DNA of 64,000 nucleotides from an uncultured Peptostreptococcaceae bacterium (GCA_947072565.1 CAMTIM010000033.1:1-64000), one strand, 5' to 3'; shown: positions 52,968 through 62,172, counted from the stretch's first letter. The notes: generated from the letters alone by a model not told the origin. Made by a program: numbers and translations.

Positions 52968-55165
52968 AAGAAAATAAAAAATTAGATATAGAATATATAC
53001 TTAAGGATTTAGAAAATTACAGACCAAAGAGAAAAGGCTGGACTTGGAGAGCAAATGATAAAGATTTAGTAATGGGACCTTTTAAATACAAAGATTGTTC
53101 AGCTCCTTTAACTGAGAGTGTAGCACTTCCATCAGCAAAATATTTTAATAATATAGACCCACAACCTAAAGCTGTTATAACTACTGAAATAGCTTCTGGA
53201 AGATTTGAAGATGATATAAGAAGAATGAGAATGGCAGCTCATCATGGAGCAGACCATATAATGGTTATAAGAACAGCTGGTCAATCTCACTTTGATGGAC
53301 TTATAGAAGGTACACCACAAGGGATAGGTGGAGTTCCAATAACTAGAAAACAAGTAAGAGCACAAAGAAAAGCTCTTGATTTTATAGAAGAAGAAGTGGG
53401 AAGACCAATAAATTACCATTCTTATGTAAGTGGGGTTGCAGGGCCTGAAGTTGCTGTAATGTTTGCTGAAGAAGGAATAAATGGAGCTCATCAAGATCCA
53501 CAATACAACGTACTTTATAGAAATATAAATATGATAAGATCATTTGTTGATGCTTGTGAAGCTAAGAATATAATGGCTTTTGCTAATATGGCTCAAATAG
53601 ATGGAGCTCATAATGCTAATGCAACAGCAAGAGAAGCTTGGAAAGTTATGCCAGAGTTAATGGTACAACATGCCTTAAACTCAGTATTTTCTGAAAAAGT
53701 AGGTATTAAAAGTGATAACATATGCTTATCAACAGTACCTCCAACTGCACCACCAGCTCCATGTTTAACTCTAGATTTACCTTATGCAGTAGCACTAAGA
53801 GAACTATTCTCTGATTACAAGATGAGAGCTCAAATGAATACTAAGTATATGGATTCATCAACTAGAGAAGCAACAGTTACTCATGTTCTTAACTTATTAA
53901 CATCAGTTTTAACAAGAGCTGATATACAGTCTACAATAACTCCAGATGAAGGAAGAAACGTTCCTTGGCATATGTATAACATAGAAGCTTGCGATACTGC
54001 TAAACAAGCATTAGTTGGTATGGACGGCTTAATGGATATGATAGAACTTAAGCAAACTGGTGCTTTAAGAGAACAAAGTAGAGAATTAAAAGAAAGAGCA
54101 GTATTATACATGGAAGAAATGTTAGAAGTTGGTGGATATTTTGAAGCAGTTGAACAAGGATTCTTTGTTGACTCAGGAAACTATCCAGAGAGAAATGGTG
54201 ATGGAATAAGTAGAAAAATTAAAGAAGGTGTAGGAGCAGGAAGTGTTTATGAAAGAGATGAAGATTATTTAGCTCCAGTAACTGCTCATTTTGGATACAA
54301 CAACGTAGCTCAATATGATGGAACTTGTGCTATGGACCCTTCTAAATTAATAGATGGATGTACATTTGAAAATCCAGATAAAATAATATATATAGATGAA
54401 TTAGATGATATGGATAATGTAAATGTAAGACTTAAAGAAAATGAAGAATTTAGAAATTCTACAAAGATAAAACCTGAAATGGAATGGTGTGCTGATGGAA
54501 CAGTTATGCTTACTATGATGTTACCAACAGACAAAAGAACTGCAGAGTTTGCAGCACTTGAATTTGCTAAAAAAATGAACTTAGAAGATCCAGAAGTAAT
54601 AAGTAGAGAAGTAATGCATAGTGCTGAAGGTACTAGAATAGAGATAAAAGGAAAAGTTGGATTTAGTGTAGATATAAATGATTTAGTAATACCAGAGGAA
54701 CAAAAGATTATGACAGATGATGAAATAAGAGCTGAAATAGAAGCTAAACCATTAAAAATAGTTTGTGCAACAGTAGGAGAAGATGAGCATTCTGTTGGAC
54801 TTAGAGAAGTAATAGATATAAAACATGGTGGTATAGAAAAATATGGAATAGAGTGTCATTACCTTGGAACTTCAGTTCCAGTTGAAAAATTAGTAAATGC
54901 AGCAATAGAATTAAATGCAGATGCAATACTTGCTTCAACTATAATAAGTCATGATGACATACATTATAAAAATATGAAAAAAATGCATGAATATTGTATA
55001 GAAAAAGGAATCAGAGATAAAGTTATATTAGCCGCTGGAGGAACACAAGTTACGCCTGAGATAGCAGTTGAAAATGGAATGGACGCTGGATTTGGCAGAA
55101 GTGATAGAGGGGTAAATGTTGCCACTTTCTTAGTTGAAAAAAGAAGAGAGCTAGAAAGTAAATAA
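52961..55165 (+). CDS. oraE: D-ornithine 4,5-aminomutase, large (B12/PLP-binding) subunit
   Basis: This 734-residue protein has an N-terminal TIM barrel (about 80-480) and a C-terminal Rossmann-like cobalamin domain (about 595-730). Base-off B12 binding is shown by DEHSVG, with His610 as the cobalt ligand. Lys621 in VIDIKHGG lies 11 residues later, the same spacing as His618 and PLP-binding Lys629 of the Clostridium sticklandii enzyme. GAILASTII-type strands complete the B12 fold. Its stop codon overlaps the next start by one base, coupling it to the GlmL-like gene. Confidence 0.96.
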   Translation: MLKENKKLDIEYILKDLENYRPKRKGWTWRANDKDLVMGPFKYKDCSAPLTESVALPSAKYFNNIDPQPKAVITTEIASGRFEDDIRRMRMAAHHGADHIMVIRTAGQSHFDGLIEGTPQGIGGVPITRKQVRAQRKALDFIEEEVGRPINYHSYVSGVAGPEVAVMFAEEGINGAHQDPQYNVLYRNINMIRSFVDACEAKNIMAFANMAQIDGAHNANATAREAWKVMPELMVQHALNSVFSEKVGIKSDNICLSTVPPTAPPAPCLTLDLPYAVALRELFSDYKMRAQMNTKYMDSSTREATVTHVLNLLTSVLTRADIQSTITPDEGRNVPWHMYNIEACDTAKQALVGMDGLMDMIELKQTGALREQSRELKERAVLYMEEMLEVGGYFEAVEQGFFVDSGNYPERNGDGISRKIKEGVGAGSVYERDEDYLAPVTAHFGYNNVAQYDGTCAMDPSKLIDGCTFENPDKIIYIDELDDMDNVNVRLKENEEFRNSTKIKPEMEWCADGTVMLTMMLPTDKRTAEFAALEFAKKMNLEDPEVISREVMHSAEGTRIEIKGKVGFSVDINDLVIPEEQKIMTDDEIRAEIEAKPLKIVCATVGEDEHSVGLREVIDIKHGGIEKYGIECHYLGTSVPVEKLVNAAIELNADAILASTIISHDDIHYKNMKKMHEYCIEKGIRDKVILAAGGTQVTPEIAVENGMDAGFGRSDRGVNVATFLVEKRRELESK

Positions 55166-56556
55166 TGAAAATAGATGTATTGGTTGCTGAGATAGGCTCT
55201 ACAACAACAGTTGTAAATGCCTTCTCAGGCATACATACAGATAGCCCAGAGTTTATTGGGCAAGGGCAAGCACCAACAACTGTATTTGAAGGCGGAGATG
55301 TGAGAAATGGGCTTAACGGAGCAATAAAAGACTTATCTAAAAGCTTAGGCGTAGAAAGCATCGAATATGAAGATATGTTTGCTACATCTAGTGCTGCCGG
55401 AGGGCTTAAAATGACAGTTCATGGTTTAGTTTATGATATGACTGCAAAAGCAGCTAAAGAAGCAGCTTTAGGAGCAGGAGCAGTAATTCATAAAGTAACA
55501 GCAGGAAAGATAAGAAGAACTGATATAAAAGAAATAAAAGAAATTAAACCAAACATTATATTAATAGCAGGGGGAGTAGACTATGGAGAGCGAGACACTG
55601 CTCTTTATAATGCGGAACTTATTGCCGGACTTAATCTTGGAGTTCCTGTAATATACGCAGGAAATATTGAAAATAAAGAAGAAATTAAACTAATATTTGA
55701 AGAAACAAATTATAAACTTTATATAGTTGATAATGTATATCCTAAAATAGATTTATTAAATATAGAGCCAACAAGACAGGTAATACAAAATGTATTTGAG
55801 GAACATATAACAAATGCACCAGGAATGGAACATGTTAAAGAGTTAGTTAACGAGCATATAACACCAACTCCAGGAGCTGTAATGGAATCTGCAAAGCTTT
55901 TAAAAAGCCATATTGGAGACTTGATTGTTATAGATGTAGGAGGTGCTACAACTGACCTTCATTCTGTAACTGAAGGTAGTGAAGGAGTTAGTAGAATATT
56001 AGTAAATCCAGAACCAGTTGCTAAAAGAAGTGTAGAAGGCGATTTAGGTGTATATGTAAATATGAAAAATATAGTTAACTTAATAGGTAAAGAAGAATTA
56101 CAAAAAGATTTAGATGGTATTGATATAGAAGAAATTATGAATAACTATTTACCTATTCCAAAAACTTCAGACCAGATGAAGTTTGTAGAGCGATTAACTA
56201 AAGAAGCTGTAATTCGAGCTACAAAAAGGCATGCTGGAATAATAAGAAATGTATATGGAGCAAGCGGTAAAAGTAAAATAGCAGAAGGAAAAGATTTAAC
56301 TGAAGTAAAATATATTGTTGGAACAGGTGGGGCACTTACACGTTTACCTCAAAGAGTTGAAATAATGAAGTATATTTGTGAGTACAATAGAAATAATGAA
56401 GTACTATTTCCAAAAGCAAAAGCAGAAATATTAGTAGATAATGATTATATAATGGCATCGTTAGGAGTTTTATCTAAAAAGTATGAAAAAGCATCTCTAA
56501 AACTTATGTTAAAAAGTTTGAATCTCAAGGAGGATGTTAAATGTATCCAAGGTTAG
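55165..56556 (+). CDS. GlmL/MutL-family ornithine degradation protein (probable aminomutase reactivase)
   Basis: This 463-residue actin/Hsp70-fold ATPase-like protein has phosphate-1 motif LVAEIGSTTTVVNAF, IIGGG-like ILIAGGVDYGERDT, and phosphate-2 LIVIDVGGATTDLHSV with GTGGALTRLP near the C-terminus. It belongs to the MutL/GlmL group that accompanies B12-dependent carbon-skeleton mutases. The position directly after oraE, with start and stop codons overlapping by one base, suggests that it reactivates or assembles the aminomutase. Direct biochemical proof for this branch is not known to me. It overlaps orr by 16 nt. Confidence 0.85.
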   Translation: MKIDVLVAEIGSTTTVVNAFSGIHTDSPEFIGQGQAPTTVFEGGDVRNGLNGAIKDLSKSLGVESIEYEDMFATSSAAGGLKMTVHGLVYDMTAKAAKEAALGAGAVIHKVTAGKIRRTDIKEIKEIKPNIILIAGGVDYGERDTALYNAELIAGLNLGVPVIYAGNIENKEEIKLIFEETNYKLYIVDNVYPKIDLLNIEPTRQVIQNVFEEHITNAPGMEHVKELVNEHITPTPGAVMESAKLLKSHIGDLIVIDVGGATTDLHSVTEGSEGVSRILVNPEPVAKRSVEGDLGVYVNMKNIVNLIGKEELQKDLDGIDIEEIMNNYLPIPKTSDQMKFVERLTKEAVIRATKRHAGIIRNVYGASGKSKIAEGKDLTEVKYIVGTGGALTRLPQRVEIMKYICEYNRNNEVLFPKAKAEILVDNDYIMASLGVLSKKYEKASLKLMLKSLNLKEDVKCIQG

Positions 56557-57635
56557 AAATAAATATTTCTAAATTAAAGCATAATGTAGATACACTTAGT
56601 CAGATATGTAAATCTCATAATATAGATATGATAATGGTAACTAAATCATATTGTGCAATACCAGAGGTAGTTGAGAAAATAAGTGGTGATAAAGTAGATT
56701 ATTTAGCTGACTCTAGAGTTGAAAATCTAAAAAATTTACAAAATATAAATATACCTAAAGTTTTACTTAGAATACCCATGCCTAGTGAAATAGCTGATGT
56801 AGTAAAATATGTAGATGTTAGTTTTAATTCAGAACTTAAAACTATATATAAGTTAAATGAAGAAAGTAAAAAACAAAACAAGATCCACAAAATAGTTTTA
56901 ATGTTTGATTTAGGTGATTTGAGAGAAGGTTATTTTAAAGAAGAAGAATTATTTAGTGCAGTAGAAGGAGTTTTAAAACTAGAAAATATAAAATTATTTG
57001 GAATAGCAACTAACCTAACTTGTTACGGAGCTATAATACCTTCTGAGAAAAACTTAGGTAGATTAGCAAGTTTAGCTAAAGCGATTGAAAATAAATACAA
57101 TATAACTTTAGAATTCGTATCAGGTGGTAATTCTAGTTCTATAGATTTATTGCAAAAATTCAAAATGCCAAAAGGTATAACTAATCTAAGATTAGGAGAG
57201 GCAGTAGTCCTTGGTCGTGAAACCGCTTATGGTAAAGTTATAGAAAATACTTATCAAGATACATTCAAGATGATTTGTGAAGTTGTAGAAATAAAAGAAA
57301 AACCATCTTTGCCAATTGGGGAAATAGGCATGGATGCGTTTGGCAATGTACCTAAGTACGAAGATAAAGGGATTTTAAAAAGAGCAATAGTAGGAATTGG
57401 TAAACAAGATATAGATATTGACGGAATAGTGCCAATAGATAGTGATATTGAGATACTAGGGGCAAGTTCTGATCATATGATACTTAATGTAAGTAATAGC
57501 AAACAGTGTTATGAAGTTGGGGATAAGGTGGAGTTTTTAGTAGAGTATGGGGGATTATTAACGTCTTGCACTAGTAAGTATGTGCATAAAGAATTAGTTT
57601 ATAGTGAGTTTACTCAAAAGCAACAGGCTTATTAA
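56541..57635 (+). CDS. orr: Ornithine racemase
   Basis: This 364-residue alanine-racemase-fold PLP enzyme has Lys35 in MVTKSYCA as the expected Schiff-base residue. VLMFDLGDLREGYF and VSGGNSSSIDLLQK are typical of Orr and YggS-like racemases, and LRLGEAVVLGRE binds the PLP phosphate. It converts L-ornithine to D-ornithine, the aminomutase substrate, and so starts the oxidative pathway. It is the last gene of the operon, overlaps the GlmL-like gene by 16 nt and is followed by a 38-nt palindromic terminator. Confidence 0.94.
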   Translation: MYPRLEINISKLKHNVDTLSQICKSHNIDMIMVTKSYCAIPEVVEKISGDKVDYLADSRVENLKNLQNINIPKVLLRIPMPSEIADVVKYVDVSFNSELKTIYKLNEESKKQNKIHKIVLMFDLGDLREGYFKEEELFSAVEGVLKLENIKLFGIATNLTCYGAIIPSEKNLGRLASLAKAIENKYNITLEFVSGGNSSSIDLLQKFKMPKGITNLRLGEAVVLGRETAYGKVIENTYQDTFKMICEVVEIKEKPSLPIGEIGMDAFGNVPKYEDKGILKRAIVGIGKQDIDIDGIVPIDSDIEILGASSDHMILNVSNSKQCYEVGDKVEFLVEYGGLLTSCTSKYVHKELVYSEFTQKQQAY

Positions 57636-57646
57636 AATTAAAAAAG

Positions 57647-57689
57647 GAAGTATTTTATAATGATTAATCATTATAAAATACTTCTTTTT
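57647..57689. terminator. 38-nt perfect palindromic terminator of the ornithine operon
   Basis: GAAGTATTTTATAATGATT and its exact complement meet without a mismatch (57647-57684), followed by TTTTT. It also faces the convergent HxlR gene. Confidence 0.92.
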
Positions 57690-57706
57690 CGGTTTTATAA
57701 TACTAA

Positions 57707-58054
57707 CTATACGCATTGAGGGTTTATAAGTTCATACTTATCATCAAGATTGTTTTCTCCCCACTCACACATAGCTTCTAATATAGGATATAAGCTCATA
57801 CCCTTTTGTGTCATACTGTATTCAACTTTAGGCGGTACAGTTGGATATACAGTTCTAGATATAAGATTATCTTGTTCTAATTCTCTTAGTTGATTAGTTA
57901 AAGTTTTGTGTGATGTATGATTTATAAAAGATTTTATCTCTCCAAATCTTTTAGTTCCATTTTCTATTAAAAAATAAAGTATAAGTGGCTTCCATTTGCC
58001 GCCTATAACATTTAAAGTAATTTCCATTTCACAAGTCAAACTACATTTTTTCAT
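57707..58054 (-). CDS. HxlR-family winged-helix regulator
   Basis: This 115-residue protein has the HxlR/YodB fold: [29 protein letters not shown], then [37 protein letters not shown]. Cysteines at positions 4 and 8 ([12 protein letters not shown]) resemble the redox-sensing Cys of YodB and HypR. I chose ATG 58054 because GGAGGAA lies 5 nt upstream. It is divergent from a short-chain dehydrogenase gene, with an inverted repeat between them, so it probably controls that gene in response to electrophiles or redox stress (inference). Confidence 0.9.
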   Translation of the reverse strand: MKKCSLTCEMEITLNVIGGKWKPLILYFLIENGTKRFGEIKSFINHTSHKTLTNQLRELEQDNLISRTVYPTVPPKVEYSMTQKGMSLYPILEAMCEWGENNLDDKYELINPQCV

Positions 58055-58097
58055 AAAATTCCTCCATAAAGCTAAATTTAAACTACTGAAATTACAC

Positions 58098-58129
58098 AAT
58101 AGTTACTTTCATTTCACTATGTAACTATT
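58098..58129. promoter_or_regulatory. Inverted-repeat operator between hxlR and the SDR gene
   Basis: AATAGTTAC (58098-58106) and GTAACTATT (58121-58129) are perfect complements separated by 14 nt. CACA/TGTG partly extends the symmetry outward. It lies between the divergent genes and fits a dimeric winged-helix protein. Confidence 0.65.
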
Positions 58130-58206
58130 ATGTGCGTACTTAAAATAAAACATTAGTTTAGATATAATTATACCATAAAAATTATTTTAATAAATGGAGG
58201 GTAATT

Positions 58207-58926
58207 ATGAAAAAATTAGTAGTTATAACAGGAGCGAGTTCAGGAATAGGAAAAACAATAGCAAAACAGTTTTCTAAGAATAATCACCCTGTATTATTAT
58301 TATCTAGAAGATTAGATAAAATGGAAGAATTAGAACTTCCAAACTCATTATGTAAATCAGTAGATGTTACAGATTTAGAAAAGATGGAAGATGCTATAAA
58401 AGAAGCTGAATCTAAATTTGGTAAGGTTGATTGTTTAATAAATTGTGCAGGAATAATGTTATTAGGTGACCCTAAAGAGCAAAGCTTTAATGAGTGGAAT
58501 GATATGATAGATGTTAATATAAAAGGAGTATTAACAGGAACTAATATAGTTTTAAAAGATATGGTAAGTAGAAATGAAGGAACTATAATTAATATAAGTT
58601 CTATAGCTGGTAGAAAGACTTTTGACAATCATGCAGTATATTGTGGTACAAAATTTGCAGTTCACGCAATAACTGAAAATATAAGAAAAGAAGTAGCAAG
58701 TAGCAACGTTAGAGTTATAACTATAGCTCCAGGGGTAGTAGAAACACCACTATTATCTCATACAAGTGATGAAAACATAAAATCTAATTATAATGAGTGG
58801 AAAAAAAGTATTGAGAGTGGGTTAGATCCACAACAAATAGCTAGTTGTATAGATTTTGCATATAATCAACCGCAAGATGTTTGTATAAGAGAAATAGTTA
58901 TAGCAAAGACTAAGCAAGAAGATTAA
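58207..58926 (+). CDS. Short-chain dehydrogenase/reductase (first)
   Basis: This 239-residue classical SDR has cofactor motif TGASSGIG (residues 8-15), LINCAGIM, INISSIAG with the catalytic Ser, and YCGTK with Tyr and Lys. An Arg-Arg pair after strand 2 (LLLSRRLDKM) suggests NADP(H). It resembles YdfG-type broad-substrate oxidoreductases. TGGAGG precedes the ATG. The divergent HxlR regulator and shared operator suggest induction by reactive carbonyl or quinone compounds (inference). Confidence 0.88.
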   Translation: MKKLVVITGASSGIGKTIAKQFSKNNHPVLLLSRRLDKMEELELPNSLCKSVDVTDLEKMEDAIKEAESKFGKVDCLINCAGIMLLGDPKEQSFNEWNDMIDVNIKGVLTGTNIVLKDMVSRNEGTIINISSIAGRKTFDNHAVYCGTKFAVHAITENIRKEVASSNVRVITIAPGVVETPLLSHTSDENIKSNYNEWKKSIESGLDPQQIASCIDFAYNQPQDVCIREIVIAKTKQED

Positions 58927-58948
58927 TATTAAGTAAATAATTTAATTA

Positions 58949-59002
58949 TATAGCCTATAGATTGCTAACAACACATATGTTTTAGGGAATTTATAGGCTA
59001 TA
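58949..59002 (+). terminator. Hairpin between the two SDR genes
   Basis: TATAGCCTATA (58949-58959) pairs with TATAGGCTATA (58992-59002) across a 32-nt loop. It may be a weak terminator or processing site; no long U-run follows. Confidence 0.5.
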
Positions 59003-59055
59003 ATATTTATTAGAATAGCTATATTTAAAATTGAAAGTAAGTGGAGATGAAAATT

Positions 59056-59787
59056 ATGTATAAAAATAAGGTAGTATTTGTAAGCGGTGCAAGCAATGGT
59101 TTAGGAAATGCTATAGCTAAAGAATATGCAAAATTAAATGCAGATGTAATTGCTATTGATATAATAGAGCATAAATTTAGTGAAGAAAATATAGAATTTT
59201 ACAAAGTTGATTTAAAAAGTGAAGAACAAATTAAAGCTGTATTTGAAGATGTATTAAAGAAATACAAAGCAGTTCATGTATTAGTAAACAATGGAGCTAT
59301 AAGCAAATTTAATAAAAATATATTTGAAATAGAAACTAGTGAATTTGATGAAGTAATAGATGTAAATCTTAGAGGCAGTTTTATATGTTCTAAGGAATTT
59401 ATAAAAGCGAATAAAAATCAAAATTATGGAAGGATAATAAATATAAGTTCGACTAGGTTTAATCAAAATCAAGCAGGATGGGAAGCTTATGGGGCATCTA
59501 AAGGTGGGCTTGTATCGTTAACTAACACTATGGCGGTTTCACTATCAGATACACCTATAACGGTAAATGCTATAAGCCCTGGGTGGATACAAGTTGATGA
59601 TTATGAACTATCAGAAGTTGATAAAAAGCAACATCCATCAGGTCGAGTTGGAAAACCTAGAGACATAGTTAATACATGTTTGTTCTTAAGCAATGAAGAA
59701 AATGATTTTATAAATGGAGCTAATATAGTTGTAGACGGTGGAATGACTAAAAAAATGATATACATTGATGATAAGTGGAATTTATAA
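59056..59787 (+). CDS. Short-chain dehydrogenase/reductase (second)
   Basis: This 243-residue classical SDR has VSGASNGLGNAIAKEY (cofactor binding), an acidic Asp in VIAIDIIEHKF that favours NAD(H), VNNGAIS, INISSTRF and YGASKGG with the catalytic Tyr and Lys. ANIVVDGGMTKKM is the usual C-terminal block. I chose ATG 59056 because GTGGAG lies 9 nt upstream; an ATG at 59047 touches the site. The substrate is unknown. It follows the first SDR by 129 nt and may be a separate unit. Confidence 0.87.
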   Translation: MYKNKVVFVSGASNGLGNAIAKEYAKLNADVIAIDIIEHKFSEENIEFYKVDLKSEEQIKAVFEDVLKKYKAVHVLVNNGAISKFNKNIFEIETSEFDEVIDVNLRGSFICSKEFIKANKNQNYGRIINISSTRFNQNQAGWEAYGASKGGLVSLTNTMAVSLSDTPITVNAISPGWIQVDDYELSEVDKKQHPSGRVGKPRDIVNTCLFLSNEENDFINGANIVVDGGMTKKMIYIDDKWNL

Positions 59788-59792
59788 ATAAT

Positions 59793-59820
59793 AAAAGAGC
59801 CTAGTTTCCTAGGCTCTTTT
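59793..59820. terminator. Bidirectional terminator (SDR / Na-Pi transporter)
   Basis: AAAAGAGCCTAG pairs with CTAGGCTCTTTT around TTTC, between convergent genes. Confidence 0.92.
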
Positions 59821-59825
59821 GTATA

Positions 59826-61454
59826 TTAAAGTGCTTGATTAACTTTTAAAACTCTTTTAGCTATGCTAGCAGAGTGGTCAGATATTCTTTCAAGATTAGT
59901 TAATAAATCTAAGTAAATTATACCTGAATCTATACTACATGAATGCTTGTTTAATCTATTCATGTGATTGCTTCTGTATAGTTTGTCTAAAGCATTTACT
60001 TCATCTTCTATTTTTAAAACATCTTTTGCAAGTGCAATGTTATTTTGTTTCATTGCATCAAGAGATAATGTATATGCTTTTAAAACTTTTTCATATATAT
60101 CAACTACTTCAGATGTAGCATTATCTGAAACGACAGCTTTAGTTTTTATAGATAATTGAGCTAATTCTGCTATGTTTTCAGATAAATCTCCAACTCTTTC
60201 TATATCATTTACTGTATGGAATAGTAAATCTAGAGAGAATCTCATTTTATCATCTAAAGTTTTATTAGATAATTTAATTAAATAATCTAATACCTTTTTT
60301 TGTTGTTGGTCTAATATTTTTTCTTTTTCAAATGTTTCATTTGCATCTTCTTCAGACTTTTCAAGTAATGCGCTCATAGAACAAGTAAAACTTTTTTTAG
60401 CTTTATTACCCATTCGAAGAGTTTCTCTTATTGTATTACCAAAAGCTATAGATGGAGTTTCTAACATTCTCTCATCTAGGTATTTAGTTATACGGCTATC
60501 GTATTCATCTTCATCATTTTTATCTGGTATAAGGAACATAGCTAACTTAACTATATATTTAGAAAATGGTAATAATATACATACATTTGCTAAGTTAAAT
60601 AATGAATGAGAGTTTGCTATTTGTCTAGCTGTGTCTGTTGGATCTAAGTGGGTAACTACCATAGAAATAGGCTTGTTAAGTATAAGCATAAATAATATAG
60701 TACCAATTACATTAAAACATAAATGCATTAACGCGGCTCTTTTAGCATTTTTATTTGCACCAAAGCTTGAGATAAGTGATGTAGTACAACTACCAATGTT
60801 ATCTCCGTATAATATAGGTAGTGCTCCAGCTAAAGGTATTAAACCTTGAGAAGATAAAGCTATTAATATACCCATAGATGCACTTGAACTTTGTAGACAA
60901 GTAGTCATCGCAAATCCAGCAAGTAAAGCTAGCAATGGATGGTCAGCAAGTCCTGTTAGTATATTTCTAAAGCCTTCATATTGAGATAATGGAGCAACAG
61001 CATCTTTCATAAATTCCATACCTATAAATAAAATAGCGAAACCGATAAGTATTTCCGATATATTTTTAAGGTTTGGTTTAGATTTTGAACCAATCATGTA
61101 TAAAACGATACCTACTCCAAGTGCTATTGATGATAATATACTAGCATCAAAAGATACTAACTGAGCTGTCACAGTAGTACCGATATTTGCACCCATTATA
61201 ACTCCGATTGCTTGGAATAATGTCATTATTCCAGCGTTAACAAATCCAACAACCATTACAGTTGTAGCACCACTACTTTGTATAATACCTGTAACAACAG
61301 CACCTACTAAAACACCCATAACTACATTGCTAGTTAAAAGTTCTATAGCTTTTTCTAGTTTAGGTCCTGTTGATTTTTGAAGTCCTTCTCCCATTAGGTT
61401 CATACCATAAAGGAAAAGTCCAAGCCCTCCAATAAGGCTTATAAATATAGACAA
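59826..61454 (-). CDS. Na+/phosphate cotransporter with PhoU-like domain (TTG start)
   Basis: This 542-residue protein has an N-terminal membrane part (about 1-315) with the duplicated QSS motifs of the Na/Pi-II (NptA/YjbB) family: GIIQSSGATTVMVVGF and TTCLQSSSASMGILIA. GANIGTTVTAQ and GDNIGSCTTSL are the paired loops. The C-terminal 220 residues are a PhoU-like helical domain (VNDIERVGDLSENIAELA, LERISDHSASIAKRV). Translation starts at TTG 61454, with AGGAGG 8 nt upstream. Pho-box-like repeats lie about 100 nt upstream, which fits phosphate uptake or export control. Confidence 0.88.
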   Translation of the reverse strand: MSIFISLIGGLGLFLYGMNLMGEGLQKSTGPKLEKAIELLTSNVVMGVLVGAVVTGIIQSSGATTVMVVGFVNAGIMTLFQAIGVIMGANIGTTVTAQLVSFDASILSSIALGVGIVLYMIGSKSKPNLKNISEILIGFAILFIGMEFMKDAVAPLSQYEGFRNILTGLADHPLLALLAGFAMTTCLQSSSASMGILIALSSQGLIPLAGALPILYGDNIGSCTTSLISSFGANKNAKRAALMHLCFNVIGTILFMLILNKPISMVVTHLDPTDTARQIANSHSLFNLANVCILLPFSKYIVKLAMFLIPDKNDEDEYDSRITKYLDERMLETPSIAFGNTIRETLRMGNKAKKSFTCSMSALLEKSEEDANETFEKEKILDQQQKKVLDYLIKLSNKTLDDKMRFSLDLLFHTVNDIERVGDLSENIAELAQLSIKTKAVVSDNATSEVVDIYEKVLKAYTLSLDAMKQNNIALAKDVLKIEDEVNALDKLYRSNHMNRLNKHSCSIDSGIIYLDLLTNLERISDHSASIAKRVLKVNQAL

Positions 61455-61549
61455 TATTGACGCCTCCTAAGAATAAAATGATTTTATTATGTATATTTTG
61501 TTTTATTTTTTGCATACAATAACATAATAACAGAAAATTTGATAAATTA

Positions 61550-61575
61550 TGTTAAGAGAATGTTAAAAATGTTAA
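61550..61575 (-). promoter_or_regulatory. Pho-box-like TTAACA repeats upstream of the Na/Pi gene
   Basis: On the minus strand TTAACA occurs three times, at 61575-61570, 61566-61561 and 61555-61550. The last two have the 11-nt period of the Bacillus PhoP box (TTAACA-N5-TTAACA). The site is oriented towards the phosphate transporter gene. Confidence 0.5.
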
Positions 61576-61771
61576 ATCTGCAAAAAAATCTATATCTATA
61601 TGTAGAAAATATATAAAAATATTAAATGAAATTATAGAAAATATTAAATTATAACATAGCATATAAAAACATACTAAAAAATATCTCTTTATATTGTAGG
61701 GTGTTTTTAGTATAAGTATACGGGTAATTATTATAAAATAAATTTAATTTAACATAGTATATAGAAAATAG

Positions 61772-61799
61772 TTGACAATTTTTGCAAATCAATTATAAT
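61772..61799 (+). promoter_or_regulatory. Sigma-A promoter of the T-box leader
   Basis: TTGACA (61772-61777) and TATAAT (61794-61799), both perfect consensus hexamers, are separated by 16 nt. Transcription would start near 61807, just before T-box stem I. Confidence 0.85.
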
Positions 61800-61837
61800 T
61801 ATATTAATTAACAAATAATTACAATAAATCCTAAGAA

Positions 61838-62172
61838 AAAGAGAGTAACATTAAATGGAATTTCAGCGAGTTGGGGTTGGTGTGAGCCTAATAATGAAGT
61901 TTAATGTGAAGAGAGCTTTGGAGGAGATTGCTTGAAATAATAGTATGGCAATAGGTGTTCTCGCCTTAAGAGATTGAGAGGATAAGTATACTTATCAATA
62001 AGAGTGGTAACGCGGAAATTTCGTCTCTTGGCTTTATAGCCAAGGGACTTTTTTAATACAAAAATATATTATTTTTGTTTAATTCGTGTACCTACAATTA
62101 TTGTTGCTTATCAATAAGAGTGGTACCACGGATAAATTCGTCTCTTAGCCTTTTAGGCTAAGGGGCTTTTTT
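61838..62172 (+). promoter_or_regulatory. T-box leader with one stem I and two tandem antiterminator/terminator modules
   Basis: Stem I has AAAG/CTTT at its base and a loop-E pair AGTA (61844-61847) with GAA (61908-61910). ACATTAAA pairs with TTTAATGT, and the distal CAGCGAG...GGTGTGAGCC is conserved. The triplet after GAA is GAG (Glu); AGA (Arg) overlaps it. AGGTG/CGCCT forms a stem III. Module 1 has T-box sequence 62001-62015 and terminator 62023-62054; module 2 has 62117-62131 and 62140-62172. Both carry TGGT, so the tRNA discriminator base would be A. The modules share 19 identical nt (61991-62009 and 62107-62125). A small hairpin (62058-62078) lies between them. Confidence 0.88.
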
